64,000 nt of DNA from Ligustrum vulgare (lineage: Eukaryota; Streptophyta; Magnoliopsida; Lamiales; Oleaceae). Below the pieces are notes generated by a model, which was not told the origin of the DNA, did no database searches, and saw nothing but the letters and a program-made list of their open reading frames with translations. Shown in pieces: positions 35,001 to 44,639 of the stretch (positions are counted from its first letter, which is position 1; every line of letters begins with the position of its first letter). A program made the translations under genes and the position numbers. The DNA lies in NCBI GenBank assembly GCA_963555705.1, contig OY743180.1, positions 39,030,129 through 39,094,128 of the forward strand. Direction: 5' to 3'.

Positions 35001-36965
35001 GTTTGGAGTTATGGTAAGGTATATCCAGCTGATACAACCCTACTTTTTCCTTCCAGCAAAAACTCCTTTGTCTTCTTGTCCTTCAAACAACAATAATTTG
35101 TGTGGAATTCCATGAAAGTAGAATTTTCATCTGTTAGCTTAGCAACACCAGGTAAAACAGCTATAGTCATCAAGGAATAAAATGTAGTATTTGAAGTGAG
35201 ATGTGGACTGGATGGGAGCAAGACCCCATATATCAGTGTGAATAAGATCTAAACGTGCTTTAGCATGCGAGAGTGATCTGGAATAGGGGAGGGAGTGTGC
35301 TTTCTCAAGTTGTCAAGCCTCACAAAAGTTAAGAGTGTTTTCATTAAAGGAAATATTACAGGATTGCATAATTTGAGACATGTTCTGTGGACTTGGATGT
35401 CCCAGCCTTCGATACCACATATTAATGGTAGTGGGACATCTTTTTACAGACACAAAACTCATAGACTGACTTAAGGACCGACTTCTAGAGACATTGTTTT
35501 TATTGTACTCATTCTGGAAAACCAGAGCTTTAGACTTAGTTGGCTGTTTGGAGTTATGGCAAGGTATATCCAGCTGATACAACCCTGCTTTTTCCTTACA
35601 GCAAAAACTCCTTTGTCTTCTTGTCCTTCAAACAACAATAATTCGTATGGAATTCCATGAAAGTAGAATTTTCATCTGTTAGCTTAGCAACACTAACTAG
35701 ATTCTTTTTTATTCTAGGCACATGTAGAGTTTTGTTCAAGAAAATATGTTTATAAAATAAGCTAGGCAGTGAAGTAGTACCAATATGTACAATATGTAAC
35801 TTATTACCATTGCCAACTTCAATTTTGTGATTACCAACATACTTTGATCCAGAATCCAAGAGATTGGCATCATTTACCACATGATGTGTAGCTCCTGTAA
35901 CTGCATACCGTTCTGCTTTGTTAACAGTGTCATTGATGGTCACATAGGTTGAGGATTGATTCTCATTTCTTCCAAAATTCTGGTGAGAAGGTTGTGTTCC
36001 ATTATAGGATTCGTCATACCTATAGTTACAGATGTTAGCCTTGTGACCAATTTTTCCACAGACTTGGCATACTGGCCTAACTCCATTTACATATCCTCTA
36101 GAGCTTCTGCCTCTTGATCCCCTTCTACCCCCTTTGTTTTGGTTGTAAGAGTTTCTTCCAGAGTACCCTCTACGCTGAAAATTATCTCTAGTTCCTTGAG
36201 AAAAATGAACTGAGGTATTATTGACACTGAGATTACCCATGTCTTGTTTCAGTGCAGAAATGTGCTCCAACTTACTTTCAAATGTCATGAGACCTGCTTG
36301 TAGTTTTTCCCAGCTAAAATATTCTCTACTATTCAATTGAACAACTATAGGTGTATACTCTTCGCCTAAACCAGCCAGCACCTGATTAATTAGATCTGGT
36401 AGATACACTTTTTCCCCAGCTACTTCAAGGTTATCAGCAAGAGTTTTTACCTTGCTTAAGTACTCATCAATTGTTTGACCTCCTTTTCTAACTTTTTGCA
36501 TTTCTCCAATTAGGAAGGTGATTCTGGACTTATTTTGATTCCATAAGAATCTTGCATACTCTTCCACAACATTTCTGAGTTTGTAGCTCCCATGATCCTC
36601 ATTGTAATCTTGGGATTCATGTTTGAGTAGAGCTAACCAACTAACAGTTGATCAGTAGAAACCCACTTACTAAACTCAGGATTTTCAGTAGCTTTTACAG
36701 TTGGTCCACTTTTAGTAGTGATCTGCACTTCAATAGTTTCAGTTGGACATGGTTTCGTTCCATTTAGGAAACCTTCAAGTCCATGGCATTTGATTAAAGG
36801 GAGGATCATGTTTTTCCATAGGATGAAATTTTTCTTATCTAGTTTAAATGAAGGGTTTTGAGAGAGAACAATTTGGTTAGAGGATGTGTGAGATCCACCC
36901 AGCAATGGTGGAGTCACTGTGCTGGAATTGAGGGAAGGAGTTGTGCTTTCAGTGGGGTTGGCCAT
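31999..36965 (-). pseudogene. Copia Gag-Pol pseudogene, minus strand
   Basis: Read from 36965 downward. Gag starts MANPTESTTPSLNSSTV, contains FKLDKKNFILWKNMILPLIK, a shift near 36640, GQTIDEYLSKVKTLADNLEV and the knuckle CQVCGKIGHKANIC. The protease site reads YAVTGATHHVV where active elements have DSGATHHV, so the catalytic Asp is lost. GAG-pre-integrase: MWYRRLGHPSPQNM. Integrase: ILQSDGGVEYL, TSAQNGRIERKHRHVIE, CVFLGYSSSHKGFKC. Reverse transcriptase (32720-33500) is readable only in broken frames. RNase H (32718-31999) is open: AHTDADWASCSDDRRSTTAY, KSEYKALA, LVVWCDNQSANTLA. A 545-bp tandem duplication (not a multiple of three) disrupts the pre-integrase region. Confidence 0.9.
34605..35694 (-). 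repeat. 545-bp tandem duplication inside copia pol
   Basis: Unit A 34605-35149 and unit B 35150-35694, both beginning AGGTAAAACAGCTATAGTCA. I count about 19 differences (roughly 3.5%). Because 545 is not divisible by three, the duplication shifts the frame. Each unit spans the end of protease, the GAG-pre-integrase and the start of integrase. Confidence 0.9.
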
Positions 36966-36968
36966 AAA

Positions 36969-36980
36969 ACTCTAATACCA
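36969..36980 (-). promoter_or_regulatory. Primer-binding site of the minus-strand copia element
   Basis: On the minus strand TGGTATTAGAG follows the LTR-derived AATCTTCACT; it is the initiator-Met-tRNA type with one mismatch. The terminal TAACA of the LTR seems to be missing at this junction. Confidence 0.7.
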
Positions 36981-37253
36981 AGTGAAGATTATACAAATTT
37001 GAGACTCGAATAAATTTTGAATAGTGAGAGTTGGCCATAAAACTCCATTCAGTTGAGAGTTGCACCAGCACTACGGAGGAAGACACGTGAATAGTGAGCT
37101 TCAGAAAATGTAAAGAAGATAAAAGTGTTTCCTGATTAAATGATAAAAACTTAATCTTATGGTATTACGTTTTTATCATTTTAGCCTTTGTAAGTTGATC
37201 ATCCTACTCCTGGTTCATTGCATTCTGGTCCCTGGTTTTTGTTACTCTTAACA
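36981..37253 (-). mobile_element. 5' LTR of older copia element, internally deleted
   Basis: Matches 31665-32053 at both ends but lacks about 120 bases (equivalent to 31712-31840) and carries instead GTGAGAGTTGGCCATAAAACTC. The 15 bases TTGGCCATAAAACTC of this filler are identical to 36958-36972, at the nearby gag start and leader. No matching target duplication was found outside the LTRs. Confidence 0.8.
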
Positions 37254-37406
37254 TGTTATGATTAATTCTTCATTCTCTAATAGCTCTTTTCTTCAATTGC
37301 TTATTTGCATCACCAACAGTTCATCTTGTTTCATCAGCCTTTTCACATAGATTTTTGACAATTCTACTAATATTGTAGCATGCACCATTTCCTATTCTAG
37401 GTACTT

Positions 37407-37679
37407 TCAAAGCCTTTGAGTGTACGGAATTGGTGGTACGTAAGCTTTAACTTGAACAGTTGCATTTAATTTCAGATTGTCAAAAGTATCATTCTTGAAA
37501 ATGTTAGCAACATATATCTTATCCCATGGATTGCTCTTCCTGACAACCGCAAATCTAACTAATTTTTTATAAAGACTTGCTACACTAGAAGTTTGTCTCA
37601 ATCCTAAGTACGTGTTATCATTTTCATGATTCTTAAAACCAGGAGGTTTATCTTGAACTTTGCATGAAAAAAACCTCAA
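37407..37679 (-). CDS. Open frame of unknown identity (90 codons)
   Basis: MRFFSCKVQDKPPGFKNHEN to QVKAYVPPIPYTQRL, uninterrupted, with a protein-like composition (VRFAVVRKSNPWDKIYVANI, LKLNATVQVKAYVPPIPYT). I do not recognise the family. It may be an exon or a decayed fragment of a larger host gene; there is no clear promoter. It lies directly outside the copia LTR. Confidence 0.3.
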   Translation of the reverse strand: MRFFSCKVQDKPPGFKNHENDNTYLGLRQTSSVASLYKKLVRFAVVRKSNPWDKIYVANIFKNDTFDNLKLNATVQVKAYVPPIPYTQRL

Positions 37680-37729
37680 AAGAAAGAAGAAAAACTAATT
37701 TTGAATAATAATAATTAAAAAAAACTAAG

Positions 37730-38970
37730 TCTGTGTATTTTAATTTTAATTCTCGGCATCCTTAATCATCCAGGTTGGTCCATAACAAGTTCCGAATGTT
37801 TATAGGCTCAAACCTTTTTAAATGTTGTATTTCACTTTTGAAAATTGTGAATTTACTCCAATTGATCTCTTAATACTTCTTATTAATCACATACAATTCG
37901 ATTAGTCTTCAATTTCTTATAATTAACTCAAATTAAAATCTACATTCTTTTTTGCGCCAGCTATATTAAGTCGATTTTTACCTACGATTAACCTAATTAT
38001 ATTAAACTAGTTAGATATTTGATCAATTATTTAATACTTCATCAAACTTAGAAGGCTAGATAAGTGTGTTATCATGATGAATCATGGTTTCATATACATG
38101 TTTCTCAACAGAAGGCAATGAATTCTTGCCCACGTGGTTTGCATGCATGTTTGACATGTATAACATATTGACACTCGTGGAATACATGTGACAAGCCACG
38201 TGTGTATTTGTCTTTTAAAATTTTTTTTACATAATGAATGCTTCATGACATATTTTACACGCTCGTGAAAATTTTAATATTTGCAAATAAGGTCCCCAAT
38301 GAGTTGTAATCAGAAGCGTCTCACCTTGAACATGTTCGTACATATTTCACTCTTCTTATGTAAAACCTTGCAGTCCCAAGGTATGATCTACTTTCTTCCT
38401 TCTCAATTTGATCCTGGATATTTTATTTGGTTGAGCTCAAATCTCTTCCTATTTGTATCATGGGTTCTTCATATATAAACTCTTTATAGTTTAATCCTCG
38501 CTATCTTATTATTTAATCTTCATCATCCTATATCATCCAGGATTGGTCCATGTGAAGTTCCTAAAATTATCAATTTAGGCTCTAAACTTTTTATATGTTG
38601 TATTTCACTTTTGAAACTTGTGAGTTTACTCTGATTTCTCTCTTAATACTTCTTATTAATATTAGATTTCTTTGAAATAACTTGAATTATGCTTTAAAAC
38701 ATTCTTTTACGTGCCAACTATATTCAAGGAAAATTTTAACTACAATTAACAGAATTAAATTAAATTAGGTGTAGATATTCAATCAATGTCCATACTTCAT
38801 AAAGTTTAGAAGCCCAGATAAGCGTGTAAAATGCACTTCTCACGTTGAATCTTGTTTTAATACATTTGTTTTATATTTTTGACACTCAATGAGTTCTTAC
38901 CCATGTGGTTGGCATACATGTTTGACATGTATAAAATAGTGACATTCGTGGAATACATGTGACAAGCTAC
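37730..38970. repeat. Diverged direct repeat of about 450 bp
   Basis: 37740-38190 and 38510-38960 share, in order, ATCCAGG(A)TTGGTCCAT, TGTTGTATTTCACTTTTGAAA, TCTCTTAATACTTCTTATTAAT, GTGGTT(T/G)GCAT(G/A)CATGTTTGAC and GTGGAATACATGTGACAAGC. The offset is about 770 bp. No coding potential. It may be two copies of an LTR or of a non-coding repeat. Confidence 0.65.
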
Positions 38971-39313
38971 GCGTCATATCATCTTTTCAATTTTTTGACA
39001 CGCAGTAAATGATGAATAGAAAAGAAGAACTACATTTTCCATTATTATTTATTATTTTCTATTTTTCCTTTTCCATTATCCTGCTTAAAGTAATCATGTA
39101 CTATATAGTTTTTGTCCAAAAGAAATTTAATTCTAGATTTAATTGGGGATTCAAGTGTTTTAAGAGGTAATGTTTGGGGTCCCGTAGGTGTAAATCTCAT
39201 TACGTTTCTGGCTATGGAGTTTATTACTCCCGAGTCCTAATCAACTGTATAAAACCACCCCAATTCAATAATTCAGATCAATTCATTTCTCTTCGATCCA
39301 ACAGTCTGCAAAA
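38971..39313 (+). promoter_or_regulatory. Upstream region of F-box pseudogene with TATA box
   Basis: CTGTATAAAACC at about 39245 lies some 65 bases before the ATG at 39314 in otherwise AT-rich sequence, a plausible old promoter. Confidence 0.4.
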
Positions 39314-40425
39314 ATGTCACTCGATTAAGTAACGCCGCTGCCGAAAGATGACTTATCTCTGAACGCTGTACCGGAGGCCGGATTCTCTTAGTTCTTTCCG
39401 GTTCTTCCTCAAGAGATGATCATAGAGATATTATTGAGACTCCCTGTGAAATCACTATTGAAATTCAGGGTGTGTTCACAAATCACAAATCAGGGTTATC
39501 TTTGATCTCCAGCCTAGAATTCATGAAAGCCCATTTCAAAGTTTCAAGTAATAACAACATATACTCCCACAATAAAGTAATTATGGGACATTCCTCTGAT
39601 TATCTTGAACTCTGCACTACTCCCCTTTACGAAGAAACTGAAGAAACCCCATCTATGGATATTGTTCCGCTTGATTTTCCTTTATCTGACTCCGTGACTA
39701 TGCTATGGATTGTGGGTTCTTGTAATGGGTTGGTTTGCTTAGTTTTGGGTCTAAATACTGTTATTAATATTTTGACCCCAGCAACAAGAAAGTCTCGATA
39801 ATTACCGATTTCTAATGCCTATGTATTTGATACTGAGTATGGGTTTGCTTATGATGAATCTAATGATGAATACAAAGTTGTAGAAGTTGGTTTGATAATT
39901 GATGATTTGGATGAAATTAAAACTCGTGTAAAGGTGTACAGTTCAAAAACCGATTCATGTAGAATCATTGACGGCCCTCCTGGATTCTTATTCATTGGTT
40001 GTGGTGTATTTGTGAATGAGGCTATCCACTGGAAAGTACTATACCGCAGAGATAACCGAGGGGATTGGTTTATTGTTGCGCACAGAATTATAGTTGAGAG
40101 ATTAGAATTGGTACAGAAACCCAAGTATGAATCAGGGATTGATGATGCAATGCTGAATGTTTCGGGAGGGCGACTTTGGGTTTCTTTGAGTTATCAGACG
40201 AAAATTGATACATGGGTTTTGAGAGAATATTGGACTAAACTTGTTCGAATTCCATACTTTGTGGAACTCAGCGATCATCATTATATTAAGCCAAATCCTT
40301 TGCTCATATCAGAAAGGGAAAAATACAAAAACCATGTGTTTAAAATAACACATTTCAATTGTAAAGAAATAAGTTTAAAAATTCATAATCAGATTGTAAT
40401 AAAAATATTTATAATAATTAATTAA
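39314..40425 (+). pseudogene. F-box/FBA-type protein pseudogene
   Basis: F-box proteins are substrate adaptors of SCF ubiquitin ligases. Here the F-box core is LPQEMIIEILLRLPVKSLLKFR (39401-39468). After a frameshift come LISSLEFMKAHFKVS, VGSCNGLVCL, ILTPATRKSR, GFAYDESNDEYKVVEVGL, VKVYSSKTDSCRIIDG, GVFVNEAIHWKV and VSGGRLWVSL, the order of the FBA_1 domain. Breaks: a stop right after MSLD, another before the F-box (AGFS stop), a shift around 39468-39480 and TAA at 39799-39801, after which the same frame stays open to 40425. The last 25 codons are not FBA-like, so the true C-terminus is probably altered. Intact members are about 370-400 residues. No S-locus context is visible. Confidence 0.85.
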
Positions 40426-41059
40426 TTATACAAATTAGACCCACCCCACCCATCCCATTAAATCTCTCAGATCCTGTCGACACCTCTCACAGTTACCACC
40501 ATCGCCGCCATCCCCACCACCTCCAAGCACAACCACCACCACCATCTTCGAGCATCGTCGCCACCGTCGTATCTCCGATCACCAACACCACCATCGTCAA
40601 CATCATCTTCACCATCACTCTAACTTCCCAATCTCTAATGCACAACCACCGCCATCGTCGCGGTCACTGCCACCACCACCACCACAAAATAAAAATCTTT
40701 CATTTCACAAGCACACATACAAAATATTTTGAAGTCTGGAAAAGAATAAGAGAGCTTTCATGTTTGAACATAAATCAAAAAAGAACCACTCTGTTCCTCT
40801 CGCCAACTTCATCTTCTCACCCAACAGATTCTTCTTCAAAATCCAGATCCACAAAACATTAAACTAAACTTTTCACAGAATTACAGCTGCCTCCTCTTGT
40901 TCATGAACTTGGAATTGGCCTCGTAATAATATCATAGATTCCACTGTTGATGGAGCTATTGACTTTTTAGATTTAAATTGAGCTATTTTTCTTGACCTGC
41001 AAAACAGAAAGAATCATATAAAAGAAGTTTACTGGATGCTAGATCAGAAATGTTTTTGC
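40426..41059. other. CA/ACC-rich low-complexity interval
   Basis: ACCACC/CATCGCC-type simple sequence at 40490-40690, then AT-rich sequence. His/Thr-rich frames arising from it have no domain signature. No gene seen. Confidence 0.5.
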
Positions 41060-41790
41060 TACATGACTTAAATGAGTGACCTGTGACTTGAATGAACATT
41101 TGAAGTGTGACATGTGACCTAATACATCAATATGACCTAAGCATTTGAAGTGTGACCTGTGACATAATCCAAAAAATAGGTTATTCACTGGATTCTCTAA
41201 CATGTGATTAGATTAATAGACTTGTGACCTGCAATTAGCAAACTATGACATGTGATCTTAAAGTGCGACATGTGGCCTGAGGTATGAATTTTGACTTATG
41301 ACCGTGCGACATGTGACCTAAGCCTGTGACTCGAATATGTAACATGTAACCCGTAACTTAAACATGTGACCTGTGACTTGGATATTTGACACGTGACATG
41401 CGGTTTGAAAATGTGACCAGAAAATGTGACCTATTACTTCAGTTTGAGACATGTGACCTGTGAGTGCAATGCAATTTTTTGTGACTTGAATATGTAACAT
41501 GTGGCCCATGACTTAAACGTGTAACCTGTGACTTGAATTTGTGATATGTGACATGTGGTTTGAAGATGTGACTCGTGACTTGAATAGTGATATTTGACTT
41601 GTAGCTTGAACGTGCGACCTGTGACTTGAATACGTGATATGTGACCTATTGTTTCAATTTGTGACATTTGACATGTGAGTGCAATGCAATTTTTTGTGAC
41701 TTGAATATGTAACATGTGACCCATGACTTAAACATGTGACCTGTGAATTGAATACGTGATATGTGACCCCGTGGTTTGTAACTAGTATAT
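41060..41790. repeat. TGTGACYTGTGACTTGAA minisatellite
   Basis: Some 730 bases are built from variants of TGTGACCTGTGACTTGAATA and TGTGACATGTGACC. A higher-order unit is visible: TGAGTGCAATGCAATTTTTT occurs at 41461 and 41676 (215-bp offset) and stays aligned for more than 70 bases on its right. Apparent frames on the minus strand are artefacts of the repeat. Confidence 0.9.
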
Positions 41791-42666
41791 GTGACCTCGC
41801 TGACCACAAACAAACAATCGTCATCTCACCACCTCCACAACTACACCATCTCACCTTACCACTTTACCATCATAAAGACACAAACCCAAACCATCGCACC
41901 AATACCCAATGCCTCACACTAAATTACCATCACCACCTGTACCATTCCCGCTTCACCATCGAAACCTCCAATCAACCACCCACCACCATCACGACATCAC
42001 CCACAGTCACCTACAACCCACAATACTGTGCTATAACACCTGTCGTAAATAGTAAAATCGACCTACAACGCCACTGTTCAAATATCCATAATTTTCGTCC
42101 ACCACTGAAACCACTGCACCACCACCTCACCATCACCACTGAAGCCATCGCACCACCCCTGAAACCACTAAACCATCACCGCCTCATAGGTGTGAACCGC
42201 ATCGCTGCTAGATGGTAGTAGCGGGGTCGCTACTAAATCGAAGCAGCGGTGCCGACTTCCACCTAGCAGCGACGAGATCACCACTAACTGGTTTTTCAGC
42301 GATATGAAGGAGGTTTGGCACAAAAAAAGATCGATTTGCTCCAAATTGGGAGAAAGTGGCGTTGAAGTGCCGGTATTGGAGAGAAACTCGTCTACATTTT
42401 CCATTGTAGCGGTGTGTTGGTAGCCGGATTGTAATTCGCTGGATAGATTGGAGCTCAATTTTGAAGAAAAAGTTTCACGAACAAAGTAACGTATTACCTA
42501 TTTCAATTTGTCTGTGATGGGTTGGAGCGGTTGGGATGGGTGGGGTAATTGGGTTATATTATTAATTAATATTTTAATTGAGAATTAAAACCTGATTAGT
42601 GTATAAAAAACTTGCAAACTTGTTTCTAGAATTGTGAATTTTAAAAACATGTTCACGTGTAATTAC
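41791..42666. other. CCA/CAC-rich sequence and unassigned DNA
   Basis: 41820-42190 is ACCACC-rich simple sequence like 40490-40690. 42200-42480 is a balanced-composition stretch with an open minus-strand frame (42168-42458) that matches nothing I know. No gene is claimed. Confidence 0.4.
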
Positions 42667-42862
42667 CACTATCAGAAAATGATGAGGTTCTATTAAGCTA
42701 CGTATCAGATTAAGATATCATGATGTATGAGCCATTGAAAGCGTATGAAATTCATAGCCTAGGTGAGGATAATCAATTTGAAGTTACTACCTACACAAAA
42801 AGCTTTGTTTCGCCAGAATTTTGGAAATGAGGAGGGCAGGTGAAGAAGCCACACTTGCATGG

Positions 42863-42918
<56 letters not shown>

Positions 42919-43131
42919 TTGCATGTGATAGATACATTACATGTACATGTGTTTAGTTAGTTATAGTGGCTTCTTTGATTAAATATTTTATCAAATATTT
43001 AGCTTGGATATGGAAGAAATTGCAAAAAATAAAATATTTGGCTTAATGGATGAATATTTTGCTAGATACATATATAATTAATTTTTTTTTTTTACTTTAC
43101 GCGTCGCCTAAAGTCAATTTTTTAGAGTCAA

Positions 43132-43171
<40 letters not shown>

Positions 43172-43368
43172 TTTATTATTTTTTTTTTATTATTATTTTT
43201 TTTTTTTAGGAGTCGGTTGTAGGTAAACAACCGATGCCTAAAGTTGACTTTAGGCATTGTTTTGCAATCGACGTGTAAACTTTACGCGTCTCCGCCAAAC
43301 ACGTCGCTTGTACAACCGAATCCTTTTATCTTTGAAAATCGACGCAAATGAGACTTTTTGTACTAGTG
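42667..43368. mobile_element. Short CACTA-like element (about 700 bp)
   Basis: The right end reads TCGACGCAAATGAGACTTTTTGTACTAGTG (43339-43368), i.e. inverted terminus CACTAGTACAAAAAGTCTC. The left end may be CACTATCAGAAAATGATGAGG at 42667. Subterminal GTCGGTTGT, CAACCGATGCCTAAAG and ACGCGTCTCCGCC motifs match those at 22100-22250. Two (ATT)n tracts (42869-42917, 43133-43170) lie inside. The 3-bp flanks do not match, so the left end is tentative. No coding capacity. Confidence 0.55.
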
Positions 43369-43733
43369 ACTTTCAGTCTTTTATTTATTTTATTTATTTA
43401 TTTATTTTTATCTTTTTGGCATGGTGACATTGGAAGAAAATGTGAATAACAATAAATTGGTCTTGTTCGTAACACACACAGGTGTTATAGAAGACTTTTG
43501 TTGAGTGGTAGATTTTTAAAATCATCCTTCATCAATTGAACTGCTTGGAGCCCTGGAGTTGAAAGTTACTGATAGCAGGATATTTCTTCTTATTCATGGA
43601 ATTTTCAAATCCCTGAATAGCCTTCACTGCAATGCTTGACTATACTTCATAATAATGCTCATTTAATTTCCTATTTATCATACATTTAGGTATTATTTAA
43701 TTGAGATTTTTTAAGAATAGGTTCTGAAAATAT
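43369..43733. other. Unassigned interval
   Basis: AT-rich, with a TTTA repeat at 43380-43410. No gene or repeat boundary seen. Confidence 0.35.
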
Positions 43734-44140
43734 TTAATATTTGTGAGTCATTACCTGGTGCCTAATTTGGAAGTTGTTATTCCCTCTCATAAGATTTGTT
43801 TGATATATTTGACCAATCAGTTTATTCATCAATTCGTTTAAAGTATTCAATTGTTTAGCCATGTTGTCATAGTGTCTATTTCCGTTTTGAGCAAGTTTTT
43901 CAATAGTATGAATATTTTGTAAATTTATTTGCTCAACGATGCTTTGAGTGAGTTTTCCCAACATTCCACGCATGGTACATAGACTCAACTCGGTCGTTGG
44001 TTCATAACGACCAGAAATCCTCCTGAATCTGAGCTTTGTTGGATCTCTTGTTCTTCAACTATGAAAGGAAGAAATCGATGAGAATTTAGTACCTTTTCGA
44101 AATTTTATAAGGATGATGAGTCAAGCTTCTCAACACCAAA
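43734..44140 (-). pseudogene. Gypsy gag start and leader
   Basis: Minus-strand frame MSLCTMRGMLGKLTQSIVEQ...IEKLAQNGNRHYDNMAKQLN...LIGQIYQTN, 84 codons, lies just downstream of a primer-binding-site-like sequence at 44140-44165. A coiled-coil-like N-terminal gag region is likely. It is truncated on the left at 43734 with no retrotransposon gag domain. Confidence 0.5.
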
Positions 44141-44590
44141 GATCCCACTGGGTGTGCCAAATTATTTCGCACGGGTGTGATTTTGCTCTAGATAACAATT
44201 AAAAGGGATCAGACTAAAGTGTAAGGGTCAAACCTCTTGAGAAAAATTTTCAAAAAGGGGTGTTTGCACTAAAAAAAACTTGATTACACAAAACGCCTCC
44301 AAAGAGCGCAAGCAGACAATTTAAACTAGGATAAGTTCTAAGATCTAAGATAAACGATTATATCTCTGTTTTGAGAGTTTTGATTTCTTGGTCCCTCTAA
44401 ACTCCTAAACTTCTACTATATATACATATCAAAGTAAATTGACTACCGTTATTTGAATCTCTGATTTTCCTCCTTAACTTTGTAACTTACATGTGATAAC
44501 TGTTATTCATCATGTTGCATAACCATCGCCGACTTCTTCATGTAATTGTCATCCACTGCTTTCTGTTAAATAACCTCCCATGATCTCCTT
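44141..44590 (-). mobile_element. Gypsy LTR fragment with adjoining primer-binding region
   Basis: 44190-44590 aligns with 17752-18130 in the same orientation. On the minus strand the LTR runs to GCGAAATAAT and then TTTGGCACACCCAGTGGGAT, the leader seen after the LTR in Tat/Ogre-type elements. The LTR is truncated at its start near 44590, where it abuts pol. Confidence 0.6.
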
Positions 44591-44639
44591 CAATTTCCCA
44601 TGATGTGAAAACAGCCTGAGGATGGCCATATGGATCATG

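Noticed and set aside
39314..40425. Possibility of a self-incompatibility (S-locus) F-box gene
   Set aside because: The domain order fits FBA F-box genes in general; there is no S-RNase, no F-box cluster and the gene is broken, so no S-locus claim is justified.
41318..41854. Frames with repeated HMSQ/VTGH motifs on the minus strand
   Set aside because: Artefacts of the TGTGAC minisatellite read in the reverse direction.
41763..42218. 151-codon Thr/His/Pro-rich frame
   Set aside because: Composition follows the ACCACC simple sequence; no conserved motif.
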